Counted from the stretch's first letter, positions 8,656-21,715 are shown. The stretch is DNA of 64,000 bases from Imhoffiella purpurea (GCF_000585215.1 NZ_AONC01000015.1:31206-95205), one strand, 5' to 3'. The notes: a model not told the origin generated them from the sequence alone. Program-made: numbers and translations.

Positions 8656-10926
8656 ATGCTGAGCAAAGAACTCGAATTTTCGCTAAACCGGGCCTTCAAG
8701 GAGGCTCGCGCAAAGCATCACGAATACATGACCGTTGAGCACATGTTGCTGTGTTTGCTGGATAATCCGACCGCGGCCAAGGTGCTTCGCGCCTGTGGAA
8801 CCGACGCGGAGCGGCTGCGCAAGGAGATCGCCTCATTCATCGAGGAGACGACTCCGCTGATCCCCGAGAGCGAGGAGCGGGACACCCAGCCGACCCTCGG
8901 CTTCCAGCGGGTTCTGCAGCGCGCCGTTTTCCATGTCCAGTCGGCGGGCAAGAAGGAGGTCACGGGGGCCAATGTCCTGGTCGCGCTCTTCAGCGAGCAG
9001 GATTCCCAGGCGGTCTATCTGCTCAACCAGCAGGACGTGACGCGTCTGGACGTGGTGAATTTCATCTCGCATGGCATCTCCAAGGTTCCGGGCGAGAGCC
9101 AGGACGAGGAGTCGTCGAGCGATCCCGACGAGGTGCGGGGCGAGGAGAAGGAGGGCGGCTCGCCGCTGGAGAATTACGCCACCAACCTCAATGAGATGGC
9201 ACGCCAGGGCCGCATCGATCCATTGATCGGGCGCGCGAAGGAGGTGGAGCGGACCATCCAGATCCTCTGTCGGCGGCGTAAGAACAATCCCCTGTTCGTG
9301 GGGGAGGCGGGTGTCGGCAAGACCGCCATCGCCGAGGGGTTGGCGAAGAAGATCGTCGACGGCGAGGTGCCGGACGTGCTGGAGAAGGCCGTCATCTACG
9401 CGCTCGACCTCGGCGGCCTGGTCGCCGGCACCAAGTACCGCGGCGACTTCGAGAAGCGGCTCAAGTCCGTTCTCGCGCAGCTCAAGCGTCAGCCGCACGC
9501 GATTCTGTTCATCGACGAGATCCATACCATCATCGGGGCCGGCTCGGCGTCCGGCGGCGTCATGGATGCATCCAATCTCATCAAGCCCGTGCTCGCCTCC
9601 GGCGATCTGCGCTGTATCGGGTCCACGACCTATCAGGAATACCGCGGCATCTTCGAGAAGGATCGTGCCCTGGCGCGCCGATTCCAGAAGATCGACGTGG
9701 ATGAGCCCTCGGTCGAGGAGACGATCTTGATCCTCAAGGGGCTCAAGTCGCGCTTCGAGGCGCACCATCAGGTGAGCTACACCAATCCGGCGCTGCGCGC
9801 GGCGGCCGAGCTGTCGAGCCGTCACATCAACGACCGGCATCTGCCCGACAAGGCCATCGACGTCATCGACGAGGCGGGCGCCTTCGTTCAGCTGATGGCA
9901 CCCTCCAAGCGCAAGAAGCGTATCGACGTCTCGGACGTGGAGTCGATCGTCGCCAAGATCGCCCGCATTCCGTCCAAGCGGGTCTCGGCCTCGGATACCG
10001 AGTCGCTCAAGAATCTGGACCGCGACCTCAAGATGGTGGTCTACGGCCAGGATCCGGCGATCGATGCCCTGACCGCGGCGATCCGCATGAATCGCTCCGG
10101 TCTGGTCAACGAGGGCAAGCCGATCGGTTCCTTCCTCTTCACCGGTCCGACCGGCGTCGGCAAGACCGAGGTCACGCGCCAGCTGGCCCGGATCCTCGGT
10201 ATGGAGCTGTTGCGCTTCGATATGTCCGAGTACATGGAGCGCCATACGGTCTCGCGCCTGATCGGAGCCCCCCCGGGCTACGTCGGCTTCGATCAGGGCG
10301 GCCTGCTGACAGAGCAGATCAACAAGCATCCCCATTCGGTCCTGCTGCTGGACGAGATCGAGAAGGCGCATCCAGACGTCTTCAATCTGCTCCTGCAGGT
10401 CATGGACCATGGGACTCTGACCGACAACAACGGCCGCAAGGCGGACTTCCGCAACGTGGTGCTGGTGATGACGACCAACGCGGGTGCCGAGGAGACCGCG
10501 CGCCGCTCGATCGGCTTCACCGAGCAGGACCACTCGACCGATGGCATGGAGGCCCTGAAGCGCTATTTCTCGCCCGAATTCCGCAACCGCCTGGATGCGG
10601 TGGTCCAGTTCTCCTCGCTGACCGAGGAGACCATCCAGAGTGTCGTCGACAAGTTCGTGTTCGAGCTCGAACAGCAGCTGGCGGAGAAGCGGGTCCAGCT
10701 GGTGCTGGATCAGGATGCGCGTCGCTGGCTGGCCAAACGGGGATACGATCCCAAGATGGGTGCCCGTCCCATGGCGCGGATCATCCAGCAGCACATCAAG
10801 AAACCGCTGGCGAACGAACTGCTCTTCGGCGATCTCGCCAATGGCGGGGAGGTACGGGTACGCGCGGACGGCGAGGATCTCGCCTTCGAGATCAATGGCG
10901 AGATACGCGATCTGGTCGGCGCCTGA
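8656..10926 (+). CDS. clpA: ClpA, ATPase subunit of the ClpAP protease
   Basis: The protein (756 aa; E. coli 758) has the two-repeat Clp N-domain, a first AAA+ module with Walker [10 protein letters not shown] near residue 216, and a second with GPTGVGKTE near residue 496. An IGF tripeptide in the second module matches the loop that docks on ClpP. ClpA unfolds substrates, including those delivered by ClpS, and threads them into ClpP; clpP is not in the window. No middle coiled coil of the ClpB kind is present, which separates it from the disaggregase. Confidence 0.95.
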   Translation: MLSKELEFSLNRAFKEARAKHHEYMTVEHMLLCLLDNPTAAKVLRACGTDAERLRKEIASFIEETTPLIPESEERDTQPTLGFQRVLQRAVFHVQSAGKKEVTGANVLVALFSEQDSQAVYLLNQQDVTRLDVVNFISHGISKVPGESQDEESSSDPDEVRGEEKEGGSPLENYATNLNEMARQGRIDPLIGRAKEVERTIQILCRRRKNNPLFVGEAGVGKTAIAEGLAKKIVDGEVPDVLEKAVIYALDLGGLVAGTKYRGDFEKRLKSVLAQLKRQPHAILFIDEIHTIIGAGSASGGVMDASNLIKPVLASGDLRCIGSTTYQEYRGIFEKDRALARRFQKIDVDEPSVEETILILKGLKSRFEAHHQVSYTNPALRAAAELSSRHINDRHLPDKAIDVIDEAGAFVQLMAPSKRKKRIDVSDVESIVAKIARIPSKRVSASDTESLKNLDRDLKMVVYGQDPAIDALTAAIRMNRSGLVNEGKPIGSFLFTGPTGVGKTEVTRQLARILGMELLRFDMSEYMERHTVSRLIGAPPGYVGFDQGGLLTEQINKHPHSVLLLDEIEKAHPDVFNLLLQVMDHGTLTDNNGRKADFRNVVLVMTTNAGAEETARRSIGFTEQDHSTDGMEALKRYFSPEFRNRLDAVVQFSSLTEETIQSVVDKFVFELEQQLAEKRVQLVLDQDARRWLAKRGYDPKMGARPMARIIQQHIKKPLANELLFGDLANGGEVRVRADGEDLAFEINGEIRDLVGA

Positions 10927-11110
10927 GGTCGGCGTCGACACGCATCAGAGTATTGCTGCATCTGCGCTCGAGGAAGCGGGGCTGTGCCGACTCGTTCCGG
11001 TCGAGCGGTCACCGCCAAGGATGGCGACCGCCACCCGTGATGCAGGATCTCTCGGCAGTCCTTGTGCGGAGTGGTTCTGCCGGGGAGGATACGGCGCGAT
11101 CGATCGACCC

Positions 11111-11329
11111 TTATCTGGCGCGGTAGACGATGCGTCCCTTGGTGAGATCGTAGGGAGTGAGTTCGACCGTGACCTTGTCGCCGGTGAGGATCCGGATGTA
11201 GTGCTTGCGCATCTTCCCGGAAATGTGGGCGGTAACGGTATGGCCGTTCTCGAGCTGGACGCGGAAGACCGTATTCGGCAGGGTCTCAGTGACCGTGCCT
11301 TCCATTTGAATGACGTCGTCTTTGGACAT
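11111..11329 (-). CDS. infA: Translation initiation factor IF-1
   Basis: This is a 72-aa S1-like OB-fold protein beginning [13 protein letters not shown] and ending [13 protein letters not shown], essentially the canonical IF-1. It binds the ribosomal A site during initiation together with IF-2 and IF-3. An in-frame upstream start would add 18 residues without family support, so ATG 11329 is used. The order clpA, infA, aat resembles E. coli, without the tRNA-Ser gene found there. Confidence 0.95.
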   Translation of the reverse strand: MSKDDVIQMEGTVTETLPNTVFRVQLENGHTVTAHISGKMRKHYIRILTGDKVTVELTPYDLTKGRIVYRAR

Positions 11330-11419
11330 AGTGCTTATTCGTAGGTGAACAACTCGGCTGTCAAAGCCTGCGGAGTATACCACATCCTGTCGATGTCGCG
11401 ATGCGATCGAAAGGCGCGA

Positions 11420-12178
11420 TCAGTCTACCCTCAGTTTCTCGCCACGCTCGAATCCCTTCCATTCCCGTCCGTCCCATGCCTCGATCGGGCGATAGCGTTC
11501 CTTGTAGGCCATCTTCGTGCTCTCGGCGATCCAGTAGCCCAGATAGAGATAGGGCAGTCCGAGGCGTCGCGCGAGCTCGATCTGGCCCAGGACGGCGAAG
11601 TTGCCGGGGGCCAGCTCCGACAAGGCCGGATCGAAGAAGGTGTAGACGGCGGAGAGGCCCTGTTCCAGGATGTCGGTGACCGCGACGCCGATCAGTCTGT
11701 CGGCGAGACGGAGTTCGATGAATCGGGTCGTTCCGCCCCAGGGATCGACCAGAAAGCGCCGGTAGCTGTCTTCACTGGTGTCTTCCGCCATGCTCCCGCC
11801 GGGATGCCGGTGCTCGAGATAGCGCCGATAGAGCCTTAGGTGGTCGGGTTCGAAATGTGCCGGGCGATCGCGGAGACCGATCCTCGGGGCGTTCGATCGC
11901 CAGTTGCGCCGCTGCGAGCGATCGGGCGTGAAGCGATCGACCGGGATGCGCACGGGCACGCAGGCGTTGCATCCACGGCAGGTCGGTCGGTAGATATGGT
12001 CGCCGCTGCGACGGAATCCCTGGTCGATGAGCGCCTGATAGGTGGTGTTGTCGACATGGATCGTCGGGTCGACGAAGAGCGTTCTCGCCAACCGCTCCTG
12101 CAGATAGGAACATGGATGATCGGCGGTGGTGTAGAGCGCGATATACCGGCCGTGTCGAGGGGGGCTGTTGTGGGTCAT
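11420..12178 (-). CDS. bpt: Bpt, aspartate/glutamate leucyltransferase (Ate-type fold)
   Basis: The 252-aa product belongs to the arginyl-tRNA--protein transferase superfamily. It shows the N-terminal cysteine motif CRGCNACVPVR and the conserved C-terminal part LYLGYWI...MAYKERYRP. Bacterial members of this branch (Bpt) transfer leucine from Leu-tRNA to proteins with N-terminal Asp or Glu, creating ClpS-recognised N-degrons. aat lies 13 bases upstream on the same strand, so both transferases are probably co-expressed. Arginine transfer cannot be excluded from sequence alone. Confidence 0.9.
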   Translation of the reverse strand: MTHNSPPRHGRYIALYTTADHPCSYLQERLARTLFVDPTIHVDNTTYQALIDQGFRRSGDHIYRPTCRGCNACVPVRIPVDRFTPDRSQRRNWRSNAPRIGLRDRPAHFEPDHLRLYRRYLEHRHPGGSMAEDTSEDSYRRFLVDPWGGTTRFIELRLADRLIGVAVTDILEQGLSAVYTFFDPALSELAPGNFAVLGQIELARRLGLPYLYLGYWIAESTKMAYKERYRPIEAWDGREWKGFERGEKLRVD

Positions 12179-12191
12179 CGCGGATTCCGGC

Positions 12192-12944
12192 TCATGGCGG
12201 TTGCGGAGCGGGGCGCTCGTGGGTCCTTGACTGGAGTGCTGTCGCCTGTTCCTTGAATCCCTCGAACCAGCTGTAATTGAAACCGGGCGAGGGGCAGTGG
12301 TCGTCGAGGAGGTTCAGGAAGGACTCGCGCGAAATCTCGACCGCACCCATCCGGACCAGATGATCGGTGCGCATCTGGCAGTCGATGATCCCGAATTCCC
12401 AATCGGCCAGGCGTTTGCACAGATGGACGAGTGCGACCTTAGAGGCGTCGGTGGCGCGGCTGAACATGGATTCGCCGAAGAAGGCGCGGCCGACCGCGAC
12501 GCCGTAGAGTCCGCCCACCAGTTCCCTGCCTCGCCATACCTCGACCGAATGGGCCAGTCCCAGCGCGTGGAGCTTCTGATAGGCCGCGATCATCTGAGGC
12601 ACCAGCCAGGTTCCGCACTGATTGTCGCGCGGTCGTGCGCAGCCATCGATGACGCCGAAGAAGTCATGATCGAAGGAGACTGTGAAGTCGGGCTTGCGCA
12701 GATGCTTGCGCAGGCTGCGCGAGGTGTGGATCAGATTGGGGAAGAGGACCGTGCGGGGGTCGGGCGACCACCAGAGGATGGGGTCTCCGGCGTTGAACCA
12801 GGGAAAGATCCCGCGCCGATAGGCGTTGTGCAGCCGCCCGGGGCTCAGGTCGCCGCCGACGGCAAGCAGTCCGTTCGGCTCGCGCAGTGCGACGCGCGGG
12901 TCTGGGAAGGACTGCCGGTCGTAGGGGTCGAGTAGAGCGATCAT
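12192..12944 (-). CDS. aat: Aat, leucyl/phenylalanyl-tRNA--protein transferase
   Basis: The 250-aa protein shows the Aat signature FPWFN near the N-terminus (preceded by NAYRRGI), then DPILWWSPDPR, HSVEVW and GGLYGVAVG. It adds Leu or Phe to proteins with N-terminal Lys or Arg, making them ClpS substrates. It sits in a same-strand run of bpt, aat and the COG3146-like gene, and close to clpS-clpA. Confidence 0.95.
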   Translation of the reverse strand: MIALLDPYDRQSFPDPRVALREPNGLLAVGGDLSPGRLHNAYRRGIFPWFNAGDPILWWSPDPRTVLFPNLIHTSRSLRKHLRKPDFTVSFDHDFFGVIDGCARPRDNQCGTWLVPQMIAAYQKLHALGLAHSVEVWRGRELVGGLYGVAVGRAFFGESMFSRATDASKVALVHLCKRLADWEFGIIDCQMRTDHLVRMGAVEISRESFLNLLDDHCPSPGFNYSWFEGFKEQATALQSRTHERPAPQPP

Positions 12945-12992
12945 CGGCTGTTCGTGTCAGGGCGAGGGACGAGGTGCCGGCGTAACGCTCCG

Positions 12993-14168
12993 TCAATGGC
13001 TCCGATAGGGGCTGTGTGTCTGCATTGCGGCGAGGTACTCCTCCATACCGCGAACGTCCTTCTCGAGGAAGCGGGCGATGGCGGTTCGGAAGCCTGGATC
13101 GGCCACCCAGTGACCGGACCAGGTTCGGGTCGGCAGGAAGCCTCGGCTGATCTTGTGCTCACCTTGGGCACCTGGTTCGAAGCGGTCCAAACCCTGTTCG
13201 ATGCAGTACTCGAGTCCCTGATAGTAACAGGCTTCGAAATGAAGGCCATGGAAATCCTCGTTGCATCCCCAATGGCGTCCATAGAGCGAGCTGTTTCCGA
13301 TCAGATTGAAGGCTGCGGCGACGATGTGGCGGCCTCGATAGGCCAGGACGAGCAGCAGGCTGTCACCCATGACTTCGGCGATGGCGCGGAAGAAGTCGAG
13401 ACTCAGGGTCGGAATGCCGCCCCGCTTGTCGAAGGTGCTGCAGTATAAACGGTGGAAGATGCTCCATTCCTCCTCATTGACCTCGTCGCCCCTGATGCGT
13501 CGAAGCCGCAGCCCGGCTTCGGCGACCCGTCGGCGCTCGCGCCGGACCTGCTTGCGCTTGGCTGAGGTGAAGGTGCCGAGCATCTGGTCGAGGCTGTCGT
13601 ATCCCTGATTGTGCCAGTGGAATTGACAGCCGAGACGGGTCATGAAGCCGCATCCCTCGAGCAGTCGCGTCTCTTCTTCCGCGTGGAAGAGGCAGTGGAG
13701 GGAGGAGATGCCGAGTCGTTCGGCGACTCGGGCGGCGCCCTGCAGCAGGGCACTGGCATACTGGTCCCGGGCCGGCGTCGCTCCGGTCAGGAGTCTGGGG
13801 CCGGTTGCCGGGGTATAGGGCGAGGCGATGACCAGCTTGGGGTAGTAGCGCAGGCCGTGGCGATGGTAGGCGTCTGCCCATGACCAGTCGAAGACGAATT
13901 CGCCGTATGAATTGGTTTTGATATAGCAGGGGGCGACGGCCAGCAGGTGCTGGGCTTCGTCTCGCAGCGCGAGGTGGAGCGGGATCCATCCCAGTTCCTC
14001 GCCGACGCAGCCATGTGTCTCCATCGCGGCGAGAAATTCATGACGCAGAAAGGGGGTGTCCGGGCTGGCGAGCCGGTTCCAGTCATGCGCCGGAATCTCG
14101 GCGATCGACGCGTGCGTCGAGACCAGATAGGGTTTTCGCGGGGTCGAGGTCGGGCCGTCCATGGCCAT
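12993..14168 (-). CDS. COG3146-family GNAT-like protein
   Basis: The 391-aa protein resembles the COG3146 / DUF482 family, which has a duplicated GNAT acyltransferase fold related to FemAB peptidyltransferases. Visible blocks are FLRHEFLAAMETHGCV near residue 40, WSWADAYHRHG, FHAEEE and GRHWGC. The family is often labelled peptidoglycan-like biosynthesis protein, but no reaction has been firmly assigned. It lies 48 bases upstream of aat on the same strand, as in several proteobacteria, which hints at an aminoacyl-transfer role; that is inference. Confidence 0.8.
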   Translation of the reverse strand: MAMDGPTSTPRKPYLVSTHASIAEIPAHDWNRLASPDTPFLRHEFLAAMETHGCVGEELGWIPLHLALRDEAQHLLAVAPCYIKTNSYGEFVFDWSWADAYHRHGLRYYPKLVIASPYTPATGPRLLTGATPARDQYASALLQGAARVAERLGISSLHCLFHAEEETRLLEGCGFMTRLGCQFHWHNQGYDSLDQMLGTFTSAKRKQVRRERRRVAEAGLRLRRIRGDEVNEEEWSIFHRLYCSTFDKRGGIPTLSLDFFRAIAEVMGDSLLLVLAYRGRHIVAAAFNLIGNSSLYGRHWGCNEDFHGLHFEACYYQGLEYCIEQGLDRFEPGAQGEHKISRGFLPTRTWSGHWVADPGFRTAIARFLEKDVRGMEEYLAAMQTHSPYRSH

Positions 14169-14213
14169 GAGATATGGGTCGGGGCGCGGGCTCCAAGTGG
14201 AGCCGGTCGCTCG

Positions 14214-15269
<1,056 letters not shown>

Positions 15270-15379
15270 CTATCGCGTAAATGTACGGTTTGCCATAAAT
15301 CACGTAAAGCCTTGTCTGCCGCCGTCCGGGCGCGGAGCGGATCCGGAGCCGCTGCCGGCATCGCGGTGGGACGAGCCTC

Positions 15380-15426
15380 TTGACAGATCCTCAAGTTAGT
15401 CGTATGTATCTATTCAAAACAATAGA
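15380..15426 (+). promoter_or_regulatory. Promoter with downstream operator-like dyad ahead of the NlpC/P60 gene
   Basis: TTGACA (15380-15385) is followed after exactly 17 bases by TATGTA (15403-15408). Directly behind it lies a perfect inverted repeat, TCTATT-N6-AATAGA (15409-15426), over the expected start site. The position suggests a repressor site for the lipoprotein gene at 15452. The -10 matches consensus only in part. Confidence 0.4.
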
Positions 15427-15451
15427 TTATCATCTTGACTGCGAGTGATTT

Positions 15452-15931
15452 ATGAGGATATCTGGGGCTGGTGCTTGGGTGCCTTTCGGACTGGCGACCA
15501 TGCTGATGCTGGTATCCGGCTGTTCGGGAGTCGGCAGTCGCGAGGACGGGGGGGATGCCGGGCGCAGAGCGGATCTCGTCCTCGCCGGTCTGTCCCTGAT
15601 CGGCTCACCCTACGTCTATGGGGGCGAATCGCCTCGCGAAGGATTCGATTGCAGTGGTCTCACCTTCTATGCCCATCACCGAGTCGGGGTCAGTATCCCG
15701 CGCACGGCCAAGGCGCAGAAAAAGGCGTCCAGGCCGATCCCGATCGATCGGCTGCGCTCGGGCGACATGGTGTTCTTCAAGACGGCGCCCGGTGTCTATC
15801 ATGTCGGCTTGATGGTCGATCGAGAGCGCTTCGTGCATGCCTCGAGCTCGCGCAGCCGGGTCCGCCTGGCTCGTTTGAACACCCCCTATTGGCGGGCGCA
15901 TTATCTGGGTGCAGGCACCTATCTCAATTGA
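15452..15931 (+). CDS. NlpC/P60-family peptidoglycan hydrolase lipoprotein
   Basis: The product (159 aa) is a small cell-wall endopeptidase of the Spr/NlpC kind. A lipoprotein signal ends in LVSGC, placing it in the envelope. The catalytic domain shows GSPYVYGG, then the nucleophile in DCSGL and the histidines in HVGLMV and FVHASS. Such enzymes usually cleave the peptide cross-bridges of peptidoglycan. The gene stands alone with its own candidate promoter. Confidence 0.9.
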   Translation: MRISGAGAWVPFGLATMLMLVSGCSGVGSREDGGDAGRRADLVLAGLSLIGSPYVYGGESPREGFDCSGLTFYAHHRVGVSIPRTAKAQKKASRPIPIDRLRSGDMVFFKTAPGVYHVGLMVDRERFVHASSSRSRVRLARLNTPYWRAHYLGAGTYLN

Positions 15932-16077
15932 TCTGGGTCGCGTTCGTCCGAGGATTACTAAGTGAATGACTCGCCTTTTTCGGCCTGGTGATGCACAATG
16001 CTGAGCGGCTCTCGGCACTCGGCCGGGAGTTTCGAGATCAGTACAACTGTGCCTAATTCCCTTTAGGAGTGACACCA

Positions 16078-16446
16078 ATGTCCGATAAGCCAATCTGCAA
16101 GAGCCGTCGCGACGCCGTCAAAGTGATGCTGGGTACCGCCGCAGCGATTCCTGTGATCAACCTGGTCGGTGTCGGCACCGCTCGCGCTCAGGCTCCTGCG
16201 AATGCCGTGGCCGCCGATGACCCGACCGCCGTGGCCCTGAAATACCATGCGGACGCCACCCAGTCCGATCGTGTCGCGGCCGCTCGCCCCGGTTTGCCCC
16301 CGGAGGAACAGCATTGCGCCAACTGCCAGTTCATGCTCCCCGACGCTGCGGGCGCAACGGACGAGTGGAAGGGCTGCCAGCTGTTCCCCGGCAAGCTGAT
16401 CAACGTGAACGGCTGGTGCGCGTCCTGGACCCTTCGGGCCGGTTGA
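16078..16446 (+). CDS. hip: High-potential iron-sulfur protein (HiPIP) precursor
   Basis: HiPIP is a periplasmic one-electron carrier with a [4Fe-4S] 3+/2+ cluster; in Chromatiaceae it donates electrons to the photosynthetic reaction centre. The 122-aa precursor has a Tat-type signal ([11 protein letters not shown]) with probable cleavage after GTARA, leaving a mature protein of about 85 aa. The mature part shows [26 protein letters not shown] and GWCASWT, with all four cluster cysteines. ATG 16078 has AGGAG at 16065-16069. This gene is the strongest taxonomic marker in the window. Confidence 0.97.
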   Translation: MSDKPICKSRRDAVKVMLGTAAAIPVINLVGVGTARAQAPANAVAADDPTAVALKYHADATQSDRVAAARPGLPPEEQHCANCQFMLPDAAGATDEWKGCQLFPGKLINVNGWCASWTLRAG

Positions 16447-16482
16447 TCGCCATCGAGCTCGATCCCTCGGATCGGATGCTGA

Positions 16483-16504
16483 CGGGGCCGATGGCCCCGT
16501 TTTT
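16483..16504 (+). terminator. Rho-independent terminator of the HiPIP gene
   Basis: CGGGGCC (16483-16489) pairs perfectly with GGCCCCG (16493-16499) around a three-base loop and is followed directly by five T residues. It lies 37 bases after the hip stop codon, so hip is probably monocistronic. Confidence 0.88.
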
Positions 16505-16704
16505 CGTTTACATGTGACTCTCTTCTCGCCGGAGACAGGCGGCCTTCGTTAGTATTCGAGTCGAGCCCGCCATGATATTTCGCCCTGGTCCAAGCCGTTT
16601 CCAAGGCTTTCGCCATCGCGGTTGAGCTGGGTCATGGGGAGGAATGCCCGCATGGGTGCATCCTCTCAATACAGATGTCGTAGTCGTATCGCAGTGGTAT
16701 CGCC

Positions 16705-17550
16705 ATGTCTCCCGAGAGTTCGACCGAATTCGCCAATGCACGTCCCTACACCCCTCTGGACGATGTCGATCTCTCCCTGGGCTCCCGCGTCAGACTCGCC
16801 TTTCTCAGGGGTATCGTCTGGAGCCTGATCGGGATGATCTATGCCCCACTCTTCACCGGGCTCGTGCTCCTGCTCGAGGGTGTGGGATTGGGCTATTTCT
16901 CCTATGTCATCGCCGCCTCGGTTGCGGGTGGGGTGGGGGCCGTCCTCTATGGTGCGCGCGAGCTGGCCCTGATCAGCACCGGGTTGGGTGCGGTCGTCGG
17001 CGTCATGCTGCTGATACTGCTGTCGGGGCAGGTCTCGCTCGCCGATGTCGCGCTACTGGCCGCGGCCGTCGCGGCGACGGTCGGTCTCACCGTCGCCTTT
17101 CCCAAGCGCTGCTCGCGCCATGTGCCCGGCAAGGCCCTGGCCGGTCTGGCGACCGGCATCATCGGCGGTGCCGTCGTGGCCGTGGCCGAACCTCTGCATC
17201 CGCATCCGTTTCCGATCTTCGCCACGCTTGCCTTCGTGGTCAGCGTCAACGGCGTCCTCTATGTCTCGACGGTGCGTTGGTGGGTCGGTCTTTCCCGGCG
17301 GATACGTCTCGAATCCCATCCCTGCTATCTGATCGAGGCATTCATCATGGCGATCCTCGCGGGCGTTGCGGCCGGTAGCGTCTGGATGGTCGCCGGCCCG
17401 CTGCTGAACCTGGGCGAGGGGATGTCCCTGATCGCGAGCGAGACCATGCATCTCGAGATCCAGCAGGCGATTCTGGGCGGTCTCTTCGGCGGTGGAACGG
17501 CCGGCGTTCTGCTGGAGATCTTCCGTTTCCGCTGGGTCCACGATATCTGA
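16705..17550 (+). CDS. Unknown polytopic membrane protein
   Basis: The 281-aa protein has about seven hydrophobic segments rich in Gly and Ala, after a short cytoplasmic-looking N-terminus. Charged or distinctive loops include PKRCSRHVPGK, EPLHPHPFP and RRIRLESHPC. Near the end, GLFGGGTAGVLLEIFRFRW is a glycine-rich helix. I do not recognise a characterised family. It stands alone between hip and rlmE on the same strand, with gaps of about 260 and 105 bp, so co-transcription with either is not obvious. Confidence 0.75.
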   Translation: MSPESSTEFANARPYTPLDDVDLSLGSRVRLAFLRGIVWSLIGMIYAPLFTGLVLLLEGVGLGYFSYVIAASVAGGVGAVLYGARELALISTGLGAVVGVMLLILLSGQVSLADVALLAAAVAATVGLTVAFPKRCSRHVPGKALAGLATGIIGGAVVAVAEPLHPHPFPIFATLAFVVSVNGVLYVSTVRWWVGLSRRIRLESHPCYLIEAFIMAILAGVAAGSVWMVAGPLLNLGEGMSLIASETMHLEIQQAILGGLFGGGTAGVLLEIFRFRWVHDI

Positions 17551-17655
17551 TGACGAATTTGTTCGCCGGAGCCTGGCGCGGAATGTGTTAGCCTAAGCAG
17601 CCGACTTGGTTATTGTCGTCGTCTCGGCTCGCACTTAATTTCTCATTCCTGGTTC

Positions 17656-18276
17656 ATGGCAAGAAGCAAATCCAGTCGACGCTGGCTCGATCGCCACGTC
17701 AACGATCCCTTCGTCAAGCGCTCTCAGCTCGACGGCTACCGTTCGCGGGCCGCCTACAAGCTGCTCGAGCTCCAGGAGAAGGACCGTCTGCTCGCTTCCG
17801 GGATGCGCGTGGTCGATCTCGGCGCAGCCCCTGGCAGCTGGTCGCAGATCGCGGCGCAACTGGTCGGGGACAAGGGGCGCGTCATCGCGCTGGACATCCT
17901 GCCGATGGAGCCGCTCGCCGGGGTCGAGATCCTCCAGGGCGATTTCCGCGAGGAAGCGATCCTGGTTTCGCTGCGCGAGATGCTGGGTCAGGATCCTTTG
18001 GATCTGGTGATGTCCGACATGGCGCCCAATATGACGGGGACGGCCGTCGTGGATCAGAATCGCAGCATGTACCTGCTCGAGCTGGCGCTGGAACTGGCGC
18101 GCGAGCAGCTGAAACCGGGCGGAACCTTCGTGACCAAGGCATTTCAGGGCGTCGGTTTCGATGCCTTTCTGCGCGACCTCCGGGGGACCTTCCGTCAGGT
18201 GGCGAGCCGCAAGCCCAAGTCCTCGCGCGCCGAGAGCCGCGAGCTCTATCTGGTCGCGAAAGGCTTTAATCGCTAG
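17656..18276 (+). CDS. rlmE: RlmE (RrmJ/FtsJ) 23S rRNA 2'-O-methyltransferase
   Basis: The 206-aa enzyme methylates U2552 of 23S rRNA. It begins RSKSSRRWLDRHVNDPF..., the usual RNA-binding start, followed by YRSRAAYKL and the SAM motif VVDLGAAPGSWSQ. The K-D-K-E catalytic set is visible as RSRAAYK, SDMAPN, KAF and the late E. It sits directly ahead of ftsH, the conserved heat-shock-linked order of enteric rrmJ-ftsH. Confidence 0.95.
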   Translation: MARSKSSRRWLDRHVNDPFVKRSQLDGYRSRAAYKLLELQEKDRLLASGMRVVDLGAAPGSWSQIAAQLVGDKGRVIALDILPMEPLAGVEILQGDFREEAILVSLREMLGQDPLDLVMSDMAPNMTGTAVVDQNRSMYLLELALELAREQLKPGGTFVTKAFQGVGFDAFLRDLRGTFRQVASRKPKSSRAESRELYLVAKGFNR

Positions 18277-18347
18277 AGCGTCGGTGCTAAGTTCACCGGT
18301 CCACCTCTGCATGCGTAAAGAAAGACAACCACTAGGGGCTATCAGCC

Positions 18348-20264
<1,917 letters not shown>

Positions 20265-20267
20265 TCC

Positions 20268-21602
20268 ATGCGTCGGTATTTCGGCACGGACGGTATCCGC
20301 GGTCGGGTCGGCGAGGGGTGCATCACCCCGGATTTCGTCCTCAAGCTCGGCTGGGCGGCCGGGCGCGTCCTCGGCAACGGCCGAGGCAAGATCCTGATCG
20401 GCAAGGACACCCGCATCTCAGGCTATATGTTCGAGTCGGCCCTGGAGGCGGGGCTGGTGGCCTCGGGCGTCGACATTCGGCTGCTCGGTCCCATGACGAC
20501 CCCGGGCGTGGCCTATCTGACCCGTGCCTTCCGGGCCTCCGCCGGCATCGTCATCACCGCCTCGCACAATCCCTATCAGGACAACGGGATCAAATTCTTC
20601 TCGCCCGACGGCGACAAGCTGCCGGACGAGATCGAATTGGCCATCGAGTCCGAGCTCGAGCGCCCGCTGTGTACGGTGGATTCGAGCCGTCTGGGCAAGG
20701 CGAAACGGGTCGAGGACGCCAACGGCCGCTATATCGAGTTCTGCAAGAGCACCATCCCGTCCTCGATGAATTTCCGGGATCTCAAGATCGTCGTCGATTG
20801 CGCCCATGGCGCAACCTACAACACGGCCCCTCACGTCCTCGAGGAATTGGGTGCCACGGTCGTCTCGATCGGAACCGAGCCCGACGGATTCAACATCAAT
20901 CGGGACGTCGGCTCGACCCGGCCCGAGGCGCTGTGCCAGGCCGTGGTGGCGGAGGGCGCCGATCTGGGCATCGCCTTCGACGGCGACGGCGACCGGGTGC
21001 TCATGGTCGACTCGCAAGGCCGGCTGGTCGACGGCGATCAGCTGCTCTACATCATCGCCAAGTCCCGAATGGCGGCCGACGCCATGCGCGGCGATCTGGT
21101 CGGAACCCTGATGAGCAATCTCGGCCTCGAGCATGCGCTGCAACGTCTGGGGATCGGCTTGTTTCGCACCAAGGTCGGGGACCGCTATATCATGGAGCGG
21201 CTCAAGCACATGGACGGTATCCTCGGCGGCGAGCCCTCGGGGCACATCATCTGCCGCGACCGCACCACGACCGGCGATGGGATCGTCTCCGCCCTGCAGG
21301 TTCTCACGGCCATCGAGCGGCTCGACATGACGCTCGACGCGCTGAGCCGGGAGGTCGAGCTCTATCCTCAGGCGCTGGTCAACGTGCGTCTCGACGGCGC
21401 CGGCAATGTGATGGATTCGACCCGGGTTCGGGAGGCGGTCGCCGAGGCCGAGCGCGAGCTCGCCGGCAGCGGGCGGGTGCTGCTGCGTCCATCGGGTACC
21501 GAGCCATTGGTTCGGGTCATGGTCGAGGGAGTCGATGCCGATCAGGTCGACCGTCTCGCCAATCGGCTCGCCGATGTGGTGCGTGACCAGATCCGAGTCT
21601 GA
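20268..21602 (+). CDS. glmM: GlmM, phosphoglucosamine mutase
   Basis: The 444-aa enzyme interconverts glucosamine-6-phosphate and glucosamine-1-phosphate for UDP-GlcNAc synthesis. It opens with [11 protein letters not shown]. The phosphoserine loop [15 protein letters not shown] has its serine at about residue 99. The metal-binding loop is DGDGDR and the sugar-binding loop is GGEPSGH. Start and ftsH stop are only three bases apart, so ftsH-glmM is an operon. Confidence 0.95.
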   Translation: MRRYFGTDGIRGRVGEGCITPDFVLKLGWAAGRVLGNGRGKILIGKDTRISGYMFESALEAGLVASGVDIRLLGPMTTPGVAYLTRAFRASAGIVITASHNPYQDNGIKFFSPDGDKLPDEIELAIESELERPLCTVDSSRLGKAKRVEDANGRYIEFCKSTIPSSMNFRDLKIVVDCAHGATYNTAPHVLEELGATVVSIGTEPDGFNINRDVGSTRPEALCQAVVAEGADLGIAFDGDGDRVLMVDSQGRLVDGDQLLYIIAKSRMAADAMRGDLVGTLMSNLGLEHALQRLGIGLFRTKVGDRYIMERLKHMDGILGGEPSGHIICRDRTTTGDGIVSALQVLTAIERLDMTLDALSREVELYPQALVNVRLDGAGNVMDSTRVREAVAEAERELAGSGRVLLRPSGTEPLVRVMVEGVDADQVDRLANRLADVVRDQIRV

Positions 21603-21715
21603 GAGGCTCCTCAACCGACTCAGCTCGGCCTGGTATGTCTCCGATTGCGGGTCGATCCGGATCCGGGGGGAGACACGGCTGGGTTGTCTTTCAATCGTTC
21701 GTTCGTGAAGAAATC

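Noticed and set aside
10927..11110. tRNA-Ser, which lies between clpA and infA in E. coli
   Set aside because: No cloverleaf, no T-loop GTTCGAATC-like sequence and no CCA end are present in this gap.
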